Shown here: piece by piece, positions 11,037 to 22,262 of the stretch | Numbering within the stretch: position 1 is the stretch's first letter | Layout of the letters: each line of letters begins with the position of its first letter | NCBI GenBank assembly: GCA_941918925.1 | Contig: OW799237.1 | Coordinates: forward strand, 10,025,201-10,089,200 | Direction of reading: 5' to 3' | DNA: 64,000 nucleotides | Source of the DNA: Phyto melanocephala | Lineage: Eukaryota; Arthropoda; Insecta; Diptera; Rhinophoridae | The notes under the pieces: model-generated | The model's input: the letters and a program-made list of their open reading frames with translations, nothing else | The model's database searches: none | What the model was told of the DNA's origin: nothing | Translations under genes and position numbers: made by a program

Positions 11037-11628
11037 CTTTACATAAGCATTGTTGTGGACGTGTTGTCACGAGCAAAGCTGAGGTAACGATATCTCACGC
11101 ACTAGAACGAAAAAAAACCGCCAAAAGACAAGAGAACAATTTGTCCAAAAAATTGTGCCGTCGACTGTCAATATTGATTTTTAAAGATTTAAAGATAAAT
11201 TAAGTTTTTTTTTAATAAATCGAAATACCGTTCTGCATATATTTAATCTATTTAGTATTAAAAAGAAATTAAAATGCAACTTGTTTGTATTCAAATCTAC
11301 TTTAAATGACAAGTGTTTAAGAGAAAAGAAAATTTTTAGAAAAATAAAGCTAAAGCTTTTTACAAAAGTGTTTTTTTAATGATTTATTAAAAAGTAATAA
11401 ATCCTTTTACTATATAAAATTTATTTTTATCTTTTTTTGTCTTTCACGAACAAGACTCTCGTTATGTGGTAGCTTTTAAAAAAATATATATAATTTTCGC
11501 AACTCAAGAAATATTCGAATACCAAACGAAATAAAATGTTTGATGGCAAACGAAGTATCAAAGAAACAATAAGAGATGTATTAATAAATGTTGTTTTGGA
11601 AAATTTAGATGCTTACTTATAACTGTAC

Positions 11629-11784
11629 CTCGCTTAATCCGATCGCAGGTGTTGTAGTTGGAGCCAGGCACGGGAGGCAGCTTACGGTTGGGTGGTGCAA
11701 TATAGCCCAATTCATCACGCAAGTCGGGTCGTCTTTTGTCCAGGGTGGCGCCGGGTCCCATTGTCTGATTATAAACTACATCAT
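11629..11784 (-). CDS. Dscam1: Dscam1 exon 18, juxtamembrane cytoplasmic segment
   Basis: 156 nt, phase 1-1, directly following either exon 17 copy. It encodes DVVYNQTMGPGATLDKRRPD, then LRDELGYIAPPNRKLPPVPG and SNYNTCDRIKR. The peptide is almost identical to Drosophila Dscam1. APPNRKLPPVP is a PxxP-type SH3 ligand, consistent with the known recruitment of the adaptor Dock by the Dscam1 tail. Acceptor TTCTAG, donor GTACAG. Joining to the upstream exon 17 gives HHKDDVVYN; joining to the downstream copy gives DVYYDVVYN, both in frame, which supports the boundaries. Confidence 0.95.
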
Positions 11785-13304
11785 CTAGAATTAATACGTG
11801 ATGTTCCGAAAAACAAAAATGTATGTTTTTAAATACTGAAGATGCTTTTACCAGGACTTTTTAATTGTTGTTCAAAAAAACAAACTCTAAAAATTCTTTC
11901 TTACTTTATTTCTGTTTTTTCTTTTTTTTTTTTAAATTACTGTTGGTGCATTTTAACAATAAACAAATTGTGCCATTTTATTAAAATTTTTATTTTTTTT
12001 TTTTTTCAAATACTTTCAACAAGTCACTCACAATCCAGCCGTATGCAAACTTTTTACTAAAAAAAATATTACTTTTGGTGTTTTATTTAGTTTTAACAAA
12101 GATTTGAAAAAAAACATAGTTTTGTTTATTAAATAGAAAACATTAAGCAAATATACCAAACCACTTTTGTTTTTTTTTTATTAAAATATAGAAAATCGAA
12201 AATAAATTATGTTTCAAATGAATGATTGATGTATTTTTTTTCAAATTTAGCGATTTTTTTCATTTTCAAATAGTTTTTATGAAAAGCATCTTAGTTTTTA
12301 ATTTTATAGAAAGGGGAAGAGGGGGGTACAAACTTTAACTAAAAAAGAAATATTCATAAAATAGACTTTTTAAAACTCAAACATTTAACAAGATCTTAAC
12401 ACAAGAAATTTATCGAAATGAAAAACAAGAAAAACAGTGAGAGAAAATACTGCTTTATACAAGGAAAATATATATATTTTATTTGGCTAGATTTAAAATA
12501 GATTACGAGTATAATAAACATATTTACACAATAACGATTTAAGTGGTTACCAGATATGTTGGCTATAATCTTAAGTTAACAATGATTGAATAGCTTGAAA
12601 ATAATTCAAATACATTTGCCTTGATAAAGAAGCTAATGAACGCCATATTTTTTACAGCTGACTTGTCGAATATCCCACTGCTCTCCTCTTAAAAATATTG
12701 CTTGTGTAAAACTAATATGCAAAGTTATCTAACAGAATTTCAATTAGAGCATGCTCAGTTTTGTTGTAACATGCCAACTGACAGCAGCTGTGGGCAGAAA
12801 TCTCTACCGCTGGAAGACAGACAGCGGCAGATGACAGTAAAATAACAATTTCGATCGACACGCATTATTACAAATGAGTCACAAACTTGACAAGTCAGAT
12901 GTAAAAAGCATATCGTGTATTAGCTGCTTAATACTGTGTTTTATAAATGCCATACAAAACATGGTGTAATTACATAAGGTGATAGTAAAAGGAGAGCAAT
13001 TTGTATCTCTCTTTTTTTATATATGGAGTTTGACAATTGTTGGCACTGAAATTTCTTTGTTATATATAGAATTTGATAAACTTTGGCACGCAACTGGTCT
13101 GGCACCGCCACCTGTATAAGAGTACCCTGATACAAAACCAGTAGATAATGCGTGGTATCCAGGCGTGTCATATTTTTCGATTTTTTCCTTTAAAAATATC
13201 AAAGTGTCGATTTGTTGATTTTTTACGTTTTTTTGTTTATTAATTTTGGGCAACACTGCAATACTTGTTACATAAAAAAGCGACAACTGTCAATATGTCA
13301 GCGC

Positions 13305-13683
13305 CAGCGTTGCCGTTTTTGGTTATTTATAACCAAAATTGGTTTTTTTTTTTGCCAATGTGTAGATGTGTATCTTTTTTCCTTTTTGGTTACTTTTTTA
13401 AAGCCTAAAATTCAGTAGTATTTAATGTGTTTTATTAATAAATCATGTTCTTATATGTACGTTTAACATTGCAATGTTCTCATTTAAGTGACAATGTTTA
13501 GACAACATTGTTAGCACTTGAAACCCTATTTCTTTTAGCAAATTATCAACTCTGGAGTACGAAAAATACATGACTGTTTTAAAAAACGTTAAATCTAATA
13601 TATTTTAATTTTTGTTACTTTTTGTATTTAGTTACTTTTTGAAGTAATTTTGGTTGTAATTTTTTTTGGTCGTGGCAACACTG
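13305..13683. mobile_element. hAT-type MITE with 8-bp target duplication
   Basis: Termini CAGCGTTGCC (13305) and GGCAACACTG (ending 13683) are inverted, and the similarity continues inward as a TTTGGTT...AACCAAA-like stretch. The flanks are GTCAGCGC (13297-13304) and GTTAGCGC (13684-13691), an 8-bp target-site duplication with one mismatch. The 379-bp body has no coding capacity. CAG-TG termini with 8-bp duplications are typical of hAT elements. Confidence 0.75.
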
Positions 13684-13949
13684 GTTAGCGCACATACTAA
13701 GGACTTTAATTAAAGTATATGTAGTGTTTGTACAATTTATGAACAAAGAATTTTTTTTAATTTTTTGAGTTGTATTTGAGTTTGTTCCCTATAAGAGTTA
13801 ATATTAGAATCAAAACTTAACAAAAGAGAAATTTAAAGAATTGTAAATAATTGTAAAAATTCTATATAAAATTTGCAGGTAAAAAAAAAAAAATTTAAAT
13901 TTTGAACATAAATCTAATAAACCTTTGAATATAATAAACCCTAAAAAAT

Positions 13950-14640
13950 TCAAGTACCAGTGCCGAATCTGAAAACACCCTTCACCATCATGTACAGAGG
14001 TATATTGACCACATCGTAGCTTAGCTTCGATTTCATGTTTAACATTATACGCCATTTTGCTTAAGTATTTTCGAAGCCATATCTTTGTTCATTTAAATTT
14101 TTACATATTTAATTGTATTCTACTAGTCAAGCCCTTTTATTTGACACCCATTTCGTTGGGTTTGAAAAAAATTATATATTCGCCATTTTCTTTAGGACGC
14201 CATCTTGGATTTATAGTTTTTCATATTTTTTTGTTATCTACTGGTCAAAACCTTTCATTTTAAACTAATTTTGTAAAGCCATAATGACTTTATTCTACCC
14301 ATATAACCGCCATTTTATAACGGACGCCATCTTGTATTTTAACTTTTTCATATTTTTTTGTTATCTTCTGATCCAAGCCCTTTCATTTGATACTAATTTT
14401 GCAAAGCCGTAATAACTATATAATGCCCATATAACCACCAATTTTTTGCGTTCGCCATCTTGGATTTTAACTTTTTTATTGTTTATTGTATTCTACTGTC
14501 CAAGCGTTTCCGTTTGATATCAATATTGCAGGGGTTGAACTGGGTACATATTTAATTACTAGATTTGGACCATATAACAATTTATGTACGCCATTTTGTT
14601 GCGAAGGAAATCTTAGATTTTAAAATTTTTTTCTCACAGT
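13950..14640 (+). repeat. Dispersed repeat with internal ~125-bp units, copy 1
   Basis: Opens with 'gtgccgaatctgaaaacaccc' and contains three to four imperfect units, each with phrases like CGCCATCTTGGATTTTAA, TTTTTTTGTTATCT and CAAGCCCTTTCATTTGA. The same opening and unit phrases occur at 18540-18960, in the same orientation. It appears to be a transposon-derived repeat of unknown family. Confidence 0.6.
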
Positions 14641-14753
14641 GTAAATTTCAATGCTACTCAATCATTGCATGTTTAGATTTTACTAGTGAAAGTGTTTCCA
14701 AAACGTTTACCTATTTAGGTATATAATGGAATATAATTTTTAGTAAAAACTTA

Positions 14754-14984
14754 CTGGCGTATTCTTAAAAAAATATTTTAGTTTTATTGAAGGCTTATTT
14801 GAAACATTTTTGTACAACATCTAATGAATAAGGGCCGTATTCATAAAAAATATTTTGGGTTTATTAAAGGCTTATTTGACAGATGTTGTAGAGAAATTTG
14901 TCAAATAAACCTACAATAAACTTAAAATTTTTTTATGAATACGGCCCTAAGCCTTTAATCAATCTAAATTTTTGAATACGGCAG
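14754..14984. mobile_element. Foldback MITE interrupted by a related foldback MITE
   Basis: The inner element (14831-14948) begins AGGGCCGTATTCATAAAAAA and ends with the near-complement TTTTTTATGAATACGGCCCT, arms of about 50 bases. It is flanked by two halves of a diverged relative: a left half starting TGGCGTATTCTTAAAAAAAT (14755) and a right half ending TTTTTGAATACGGCAG (about 14984). The picture is one foldback element inserted into another of the same family. Confidence 0.65.
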
Positions 14985-16072
14985 TAAAACTTTTTCTTAT
15001 TTATACGAATCGTCTTTCAATTTTTTGGAACCACTTTATTGCATTATTTGTTGAGGGGAATATGATATAATTTAACTATTATATTTAAATTTACAACATT
15101 TATAATACAGGGGATTTAAAATATTTACACTTCATACAAATATTCTTAGTACAGAATTAAATATCATGTAGAAAAGAGATTTAGAAAAAATATTTAAGAG
15201 ATTTAAGAATAGGATGAATTTAAAAAATGTTCAAAATCATAGAAACAAAATTTAATTTTTGTAATTGATACTAAATGAAAAATTTGTAATTGTTTAAATT
15301 TAGTACCTTAAATATTTGCAATTTAAAATTTTTGTCGCAAAAATTGTTTTTTTTTTTAAATTTTACCAATTAAAAATTGAATAAGATGTAATAATTTATA
15401 GGCTTTAAAAATATTAAATAGACACGATTGTTATAAAAATAAAGGAAAGGAATGAAAAGGGTTTGCAGTTTCATTTAAAATATATATTTACATAAACGGT
15501 ACATCTATTTGTTTAACTCAACAAAAAAACAGCTGTTTTGTGCTAAAGTACTATTTTCCCATACAATATTACAGCTGCAATAAAATACAAAAGAAAAACC
15601 TAATGCGACACAAAACGCATGAGTGTGAAGCGAGCTAGTGTGACTGTGGTATTAGAGACTTAAATGTAACTGTGAATACTGTGACTGTGGTGGTGAATTA
15701 GGTGATACTGAATGAATCGAATTAAAAAATATTGCATTGTGTATTGATGTGAAAAATCAGTTTGTTAAAATAAAATTTTTTAAATTTTAAGTTTTCTTAT
15801 ACGGTGTGTGGTATATTTGTGTAACTGAATTGAATTGTTGAAGTATTTTAAAATTTTTCTTTTTTCTTATATTTTTTGTTTAACTAATCATGCTTAAAAA
15901 CATTTCAAGAAAATATTTATATAAATACAATTTACTATAAATCAATTTCATTCCGGCTTAAGTTCATTTTTTTCTATCATTAAACTTCCTAAAACTTTTG
16001 TTTAAATAGAGTAAACTGTAATCATTCCAGAATATTGCAAGAATAAGAATATTGAATTGTAAAGAAAGAATA

Positions 16073-16340
16073 AAGCCTGTAGTACACGAAATGTAAAAAG
16101 CAACATAAGCATTTGACTGTGACGTCATTTTGATGTTATCATAAAGCCTAAAAGTATCCGCTTCGGTCACATGTGTTTCAGTTGCATTTTTGGACTAAAA
16201 TACATTTCGCGTAGTATCAAAATCTTAATGCATGCAGTCACAACGACTATTTAAAAAAATGTAGCCAAAGTGCTGATAATTTTAGTGACTTCAGACCCAC
16301 ATGTGCAAGTGGCTTTTTACATTTCGTGTACTATAGGCTT
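16073..16340. mobile_element. MITE family A, copy 1
   Basis: Inverted ends are GCCTGTAGTACACGAAATGT on the left and the complement ACATTTCGTGTACTATAGGC on the right. The interior carries GACGTCA-like and CATGTG phrases and CGCGTAGTATCAAAATCTTA. A second copy lies at 40156-40422 with the same ends and length. No coding capacity; superfamily not determined. Confidence 0.7.
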
Positions 16341-16829
16341 AAGAAAAAATTTTAAAATGAACGCTACGCTTCTCTAATTCTAATTTCATTAAATTGTAAC
16401 ACAAAAAGGAGTTTATCTATACATCACGAATTCCACAGAAAAGTCATCCGTCACACATGTGCGTGACCTTGTTAAAATTAGTAAAAAATTAATATATATA
16501 TATTTTTTTCAGATAATATAACTTTTCGTATAATATAAAATTGCTTCTTCTAGCTGTTAAAAATATGAATTTTTATCTGAAGTAAATTCGCAGAAATTTT
16601 TGATAGAAACTGACATAAAATGTTCAAAAGGTAAATTTTGTAACATGTGCGTACGATACATTTTGATTTATACTAACAAAATTAGAAAACCTATTAATAA
16701 GTGCTTTATAAATTTTTGAAAGAGCATAAAATTAAATAATAATAGCGGCAAATCTGCTTTAACAAAAGATATTTTTTTAACAAAATTAGTTGCAATTATT
16801 CGCACTCTGTAACAGTGCGTGACATGGAT

Positions 16830-17697
16830 TTTATGATATATAGAAGTGAAACTCTGTGTGTGTGTATGTGTGTTAGCTATAGACTCCGAAACTGTAAAAC
16901 CGATCGGGCTCAAACTTTGGTAAGTTGTTGTACACATACCAGGGAGTATTTATGGGTGGAAAAAAGTGGGCGGGGCCACGCCCATAAAAAATTAGTTATC
17001 ATTTTAAGCTACTTGCACATGATCGATTTTTCTGAAACTTTGCACACATATCGAGCTCTCATGACTAAATAATTTCGTGATAAGAAAAGTGGGCGGGGCC
17101 ACGCCCATAAAAAAGTTTTAATTTTGAGGTACTTGCACTGGACTGATTTTTCTGAAACTTTGCACACATATTGAGCTGTCATGACTTTAAATTTCGTGAT
17201 TAGAAAAGTGGGCAGGGCCACGCCCATAAAAAAAATTATAATTTTGAGGTACTTCCACTGGACCGATTTTTCTGAAACTGTGCACACATATTGAGCTGTC
17301 ATGACTTTACAATTTTGTGATTAGAAAAGTGGGCAGTGCCACGCCCATAAAAATAATTTATCATTCTTAGCTACTTGCACTAGATCGATTTTTCTGAAAC
17401 TTTGCACACATATTGAGCTCTCATGACTTTATAATTTTGTGATTAGAAAAGTGGGAAGGCCACGCCCATAAAAAAAAATTATTACTTTGAGGGACTTGCC
17501 TGGACCGATTTTGCTGAAACTTTTCACACATATTGAGCCGTCACGACTTTACAATTTCGCTATTAGAAAAGTGGGCAGTGCCACGCCCATTCAAAAAAAT
17601 TATAATTTTTAGCTTTTTGCACTTGATATTCAATTTCAATTCAGAATACATTTTTATTCATTAAGGGGCGTAGCAACGCGCGCCGGGCTTTTCTAGT
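16830..17697 (+). mobile_element. Non-autonomous Helitron with six internal ~121-bp tandem units
   Basis: The 5' part (ATATATAGAAGTGAAACTCT then GT-rich, then 'agactccgaaactgtaaaac') and the 3' end (GCAACGCGCGCCGGGC followed by TTTTCTAGT) match the pattern of insect Helitrons: TC-rich 5' start, GC-rich palindromic stretch, CTAG end before T. Between them six units begin GTGGG-GGCCACGCCCAT at 16966, 17089, 17208, 17329, 17451 and 17571. There is no Rep/helicase coding sequence. The left boundary is approximate. Confidence 0.8.
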
Positions 17698-18229
17698 ATA
17701 CATATAAGTATACTAATAAACAGTGCTGGTTTCGAAATGCACTCCACTTCGGTAATTTCGGAAGAGTTTTTCAAGATTCTGAAATAATTACAGTTTAATT
17801 TAATTAAAGTTTTAAAAGGTTTAATGTTAGAAAAATTAACCTAGACCAGAATGAAAATAATTTATAGTAAATTTAAGAATAAAAAGTTCGAATAAATATT
17901 AATTTATAATTATAAATAAAATTAATTTAAAATTTTTAAGTGCTTAAAATAATGTTTTTTTAAATAACGTAAAAAAATTGCTAAAAGAAAATTAAGTCAA
18001 TTAATAATGAGTGACCTTTGAAATGAAAAATTTCCGCTGTTATTCGACGTCCAAAAAAAATGTTTTTTTTTTCATTTTACAATAAAACAGAAATAAAATA
18101 AAAATTAATTAAAAGATAAATTCAATGAAAAAAGCTGTAGGAAACACAAATGAAATTTTAAATAGAGGAAATTGTAAAAAAATGCACTTTAAGTTACATA
18201 ATGTAAAAATTATTTTTGTATTAATTACG

Positions 18230-18385
18230 AAAATTTTAATAAGTAAGAACCATAAAACTTAATTTTATTTATTGTTCAAGTGTCTTCGACTTCCTATACA
18301 GAGGTATAGGTCGATTTACGGAGAAGGAACTAACATGGGATACCCTGGCTTTTTGGTTATGTACTTCTGCCAATCAATTTAAGAT
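18230..18385 (+). repeat. Dispersed repeat, copy 2 (first copy at 660-905)
   Basis: Shares with 660-905 the phrases 'caagtgtc..cgac', TATAGGTCGATTTACGG, GAAGGAACTAACATGGGATA and CCCTGGCTTTTTGG. No coding content. Confidence 0.5.
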
Positions 18386-18539
18386 AAAAAGAAAAAAAAT
18401 ATTGGATTTGTTGCCGGTAGAATTTAACTGTTTTTGTAATTGTCTCGAATTTCATTAAAAAATACATTAAAAAATTTCATTAAAAACTCAACCTTCTGCC
18501 ACTCAACAATTACCATGCACGTAAAAGATTTTTCCATGT

Positions 18540-19630
18540 TTCTACAGTTCGGCCGTGCCGAAAACTGATAATACCCTTCACCGTTTAGTGCAATAGCTAT
18601 AAACATCACATCGTAGCTAAACCTGGATTATAGATTTCATGTAATATGCCATTTTCTTTGTTATTTCCGACACTATCTTTGATTTTGAATTTTTACGTAG
18701 TTATCTGTATTCTACTAGTCAAGCCCTTTCATTTGAGGCGCATATTGTTGGGGTTAAAAAAAATTTGTTTCTCCATTTTGTTTCAGACGCCATCTTGGAC
18801 TTTACACTTTTTTAATAGTTTATTACATTGTACTGGTCAAGCCCTTTTATTTGATACCAATATTGTGGGGGCTATAGGGGGCAAAGCCGTAACTACTATA
18901 TTCGACTCATATATTCGCCATTTAATCTAAGACACCATCTTGGAATTTTTTTCTTGTTATAGCTAACTATATTTTAATACTCAAACCCTTAAATTTAATC
19001 CCCATATTGTCTCTCTCAGTTGCATAGAAACTGAAAAATATCGATTTCCATTTGTAACTCTTAGGAAAAACACCGAAGCAGTTGTACTTTGGTGCTTGAT
19101 TTCAAACCAATTTGTTAGTTTTTCTTGGAAATAGTTTCTAATATTATGGCTTATAATCTGGTATCTTAAGCGTGTTCTAGAATTATTAAGGAGTTTTTAA
19201 AAATTTTATATATTTAAAGAAATATATATTTTTTCAAATATTTTTAGCCTATAACTTTGCCGATTAGTGAACAATTTGTCCAAAATGAATATCTCCAGAG
19301 GCATTTCAAATCTATAGGTAATAACAACTGGAAAATTTTTATTCTTTTTTGGTAAAAATAAGCAAAAAAAAACAGAGGCAGTCGTGTTTATTTGCTCATA
19401 TCTCAAATAGTTATGGGGTGATTATGCTAATTTCCAATACCAATATGTTGCCGATTATTTCTGATATTTTGCTAAATTTCACGGGTCTAGGGCGATGTCG
19501 GGGGGCATCAAAAAGTTGATTTCAACATACAAACTGACAGATGGGCAGACGGATAATGCTTAATCGACTTCCCTATTCATAAGCTTTCAGAAAATATACC
19601 CTTTACTCTGCCATGTGAAGGGTATACAAA
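18540..19630 (+). repeat. Dispersed repeat with internal units, copy 2
   Basis: Begins 'gtgccgaaaactgataatac' and shares the GCCATCTTGGA... and CAAGCCCTTTCATTTGA units of 13950-14640. It continues for a further 600 bases to a terminus with 'agacggataatgcttaatcg' and CATGTGAAGGGTATACAAA. Terminal phrases TACCCTTCACC and GAAGGGTATA are inverted relative to each other, suggesting short inverted ends of one element. A relative of the 3' part (GACGGACAGACGGACAGAG) occurs at about 38380-38570. Confidence 0.55.
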
Positions 19631-19900
19631 CATTTATTTTAAACCAAATTGTGATTGTTATTTTGAATATAAATTTTTTAAAATAACTTTTGTTATTTTA
19701 TAAAGCAACAAACGCTTTAAGAATTTTTATTTAAAGTTTAAGGTGCATTTTTTTTTCATTTCCTCTGTAAGATTAGTAATAAATCTTTAATTAATTTACA
19801 AAAGTAATAAACTAAAAAAACATAATTTTTCGAATTATTATAAATAGTTGTTTATATTTGTTTTGATAGATAAGTTTAAGGCATTCATAAATCAACCTAC

Positions 19901-20113
19901 AATACACATCCTTTTGTCCACCGCGTAAATCGTCTGAACGACGTCTTGATAAGGCAACACATACAACCAATATACCCACAAATACCACAATTACAGTGGC
20001 TATTAAAGGTACCATAAAGTTCAAGTCTAGCCATTCTGGCATCCAGGCGGGTAAACGTATGCGTGTATGCAAATTGCCAGATCCTCGGCCATCATCCAAA
20101 GGCGCAATTGTGC
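19901..20113 (-). CDS. Dscam1: Dscam1 exon 17, downstream alternative transmembrane exon
   Basis: 213 nt, phase 1-1. It encodes the extracellular juxtamembrane stretch GTIAPLDDGRGSGNLHTRIR, then LPAWMPEWLDLNF, a hydrophobic membrane span (MVPLIATVIVVFVGILVVCV) and a basic stop-transfer ALSRRRSDDLRGGQKDVY. Acceptor CTCAAG, donor GTAGGT; the last base T completes a Tyr codon with exon 18. In Drosophila the two exon 17 copies are mutually exclusive and direct Dscam1 to different neuronal compartments (dendrite versus axon). The distinct span and flanks here fit that role. Confidence 0.94.
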
Positions 20114-20489
20114 CTTGAGTTTAAGATAGTTTTTTTTTTTTTGTTGGAGTTGACGTTGATAGAGTTTTATACAAACCATTTTTATTTTATTTTATAATTT
20201 TTTTTTTGTTAAGGGACATGTACAATATTTTGCATGCATTTCGAAATTCATGTAGAAATTTTCGAAATTATTTTATATAAACATTTAAGCCATAGTTGGA
20301 ACACCATTTAACAAATAAGCAAGCAATTTTGTTTTTTTTTAACAAATTATAAACCAAATTATTTATATAAAAAAACAAATTTATAATATAAAAGAGTTGT
20401 ACGGACAGTTAAACGAAAATCGAAATTATATGAAAAGAGAGAGAGACAGAACAAAAAAAATTCAGATTAGTTTTATTTGGGGTATATAC
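20114..20489 (-). other. Dscam1: Intron between the two alternative exon 17 copies
   Basis: 376 nt, AT-rich. In the transcript a U-rich tract (reverse of 20131-20141) precedes the downstream acceptor. No repeats recognised. Such a short intron is typical of mutually exclusive pairs, but I see no specific element that would enforce exclusivity. Confidence 0.7.
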
Positions 20490-20657
20490 CTTTATGATGA
20501 TTGCCTTTGCTACGTAGTATACAAATAACAATTATAGCAATAATTATGACGAGTAAAGCAGCTACCACGGGTACAACTAAATTTAAATTCGACAATATGA
20601 TGCGTATGGTATCCTCGGCCGTTAATTCGGGTAAATCGCGCGATGGGGCTATAGTTC
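20490..20657 (-). CDS. Dscam1: Dscam1 exon 17, upstream alternative transmembrane exon
   Basis: 168 nt, phase 1-1. It encodes GTIAPSRDLPELTAEDTIRI, ILSNLNLVV, and a very hydrophobic span (PVVAALLVIIIAIIVICIL) with a short basic stop RSKGNHHK. Acceptor TTACAG, donor GTATAT. It shares GTIAP with the other copy and splices in frame between exon 16 and exon 18, so only one of the two can be used per mRNA. The membrane-proximal regions are unrelated beyond GTIAP, as in Drosophila. Confidence 0.95.
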
Positions 20658-21512
20658 CTGTAACAACCAAATATTAACCAAACAAACATCATATAGAAGA
20701 GCAAGACACAAAACAATTACACACAAAAAGTGAGATGGACAAAAACAGAGAGAGAAAGAGAGAGAGAGAAAAAAGGGATAGAGAAAAACAGCAAATTTGT
20801 TTCGTTTTTTTTTTTTTTTTGTAAAAAAACAAAACAAAGTTTATTTCGTTTTCTATTTTTTTGTAATTTTTTTTAAGTTCAACAAACTACTTAAAAAATG
20901 TATATCGAACATTACCTTTGTACCGCTAATATACAAATACACAAACATTTAAAATTAATAATTTTGAAATTTTGAAAAAAAAATGTTTTAAATCTTAAAC
21001 TAATTAATATTTTTAAAGAAAGTTTATCGAAAAAGTCTAAAGTTAAACAAGATTTGGTAACATTAGAAAACAATAAAGATAAATATATGAAAGTTATGGT
21101 AAAATTTTTGTAAAAATAATTTTAAAAAATTTTGTTATAAACAATTTTGAAATTTTCAAGAGTTTTTACACTTAAACTATTTAAGAAAAAAGCTTAAATT
21201 CTATTGTTGATTAGCTTTTTGTTTGCTATGGAACAAAAAACTATAAATGCAATTTGTTTTTGTTTTATTGATTTAAATTTTTACTCTGAAATTTCTGTTA
21301 AGCATTAAATTTTGGCATTAAAAAACGTTAACAACATTCCTTTAAACTAAGTAGAGAATAATTTTAAACATAACACTATTAATATGTATGATAATATTAT
21401 GTTAATTAAGGCCTAAACACAGTTGTTTTAATGCATAAGTTCATGAGCGGGTTTTAAGGTTTAACGCCCTATAGTATGCTATTCATTTAATAAAACATAA
21501 AAGCTTACTTTA

Positions 21513-22262
21513 AAGGGGACTAGACATACATTAAGCACATGTATGTTTGAATGTGTAACTTTGACCGTGCTTGATGGAAAGCTACAATGATTTATTGATT
21601 ATGCTTGATGTATATCAAAATACCACAATTGCCCTAGACTGAATTAAGTAAAGGGGACTAGACACGTTAAAATTATTAAACAAGCCTTTTAGTAGCATTT
21701 TTATAAATGTGTTTGTATGTGTTACACAGAAATATAATTTTTTTTTCATCAATCACCGTCGCATTTTCACAACGACTATCACAATGCTTGCTTGAGTATG
21801 TTTGATGTATATCAAACTACCCTAATTGCTCCAAACGAAATTAAGTAAAGGGGACTAGTCACGTTCAAAATACTAAACAAGTATTTTAGTAGCATTTATA
21901 AAAATGTGTTTGTACACAGAAACATAATTTTTTTTCATCAATCACCGTCGATGTAAAACACACAATTGCATTTTCATAAAGACTGCCGCAATGCTTGCTT
22001 GAGTATGTTTGATGTATATAAAACTACCCTAATAGCTCTAGACTAAATTAAGTAAAGGGGACTAGTCACGTTCAAATTACTAAACAAGTATTTTAGTAGC
22101 ATTTATAAAAATGTGTTTGTACACACAAATATAATTTTTTTTCCTTCAATCACCGTCGATATAAAACACACAATCGCATTTTCACAAAAACTGCCGCAAT
22201 GCTTGCTTAAGGATAACATAAATAGCATACTAACAGGCCAACTAGAATACAGCCTACTTTTA
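21513..22262 (+). repeat. Tandem repeat, units of roughly 140-207 bp
   Basis: Units begin AAGGGGACTAG(A/T)CAC at about 21513, 21651, 21848 and 22055. Shared later phrases are TTTTAGTAGCATTT, AATCACCGTCG and CAATGCTTGCTT. The second to fourth units are the most alike. No ORF; origin unknown, possibly the core of a non-autonomous transposon since the flanks share a 'tagtatgc / gcatacta' inverted phrase. Confidence 0.65.

Larger units (their letters stand above)
8439..11628 (-). other. Dscam1: Dscam1 intron 18-19 with Tc1 and mariner insertions
   Basis: Contains a 12-bp perfect inverted repeat (8767-8778 with 8822-8833), a Tc1-like fossil (9013-9721) and a mariner-type element (9791-11036) that carries a foreign insert. 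The remainder (8439-8760 and 11040-11628) is AT-rich with no coding signal. Confidence 0.8.
11785..19900 (-). other. Dscam1: Dscam1 intron 17-18, 8.1 kb, transposon-rich
   Basis: Largest intron in the window. It holds a hAT-type MITE (13305-13683), two repeats with internal ~125-bp units (about 13950-14640 and 18540-19630), nested foldback elements (14754-14984), a MITE (16073-16340), a Helitron (about 16830-17697) and a dispersed repeat (about 18230-18385). The segments 11790-12640 and 14990-16060 are AT-rich without recognisable content. No exon-like frame was found. Confidence 0.8.

Noticed and set aside
17009..17302. Open frame with repeated MTAQYVC-VSEKSVQ peptide
   Set aside because: It is a translation of the Helitron's internal tandem units and has no start context or conserved domain.
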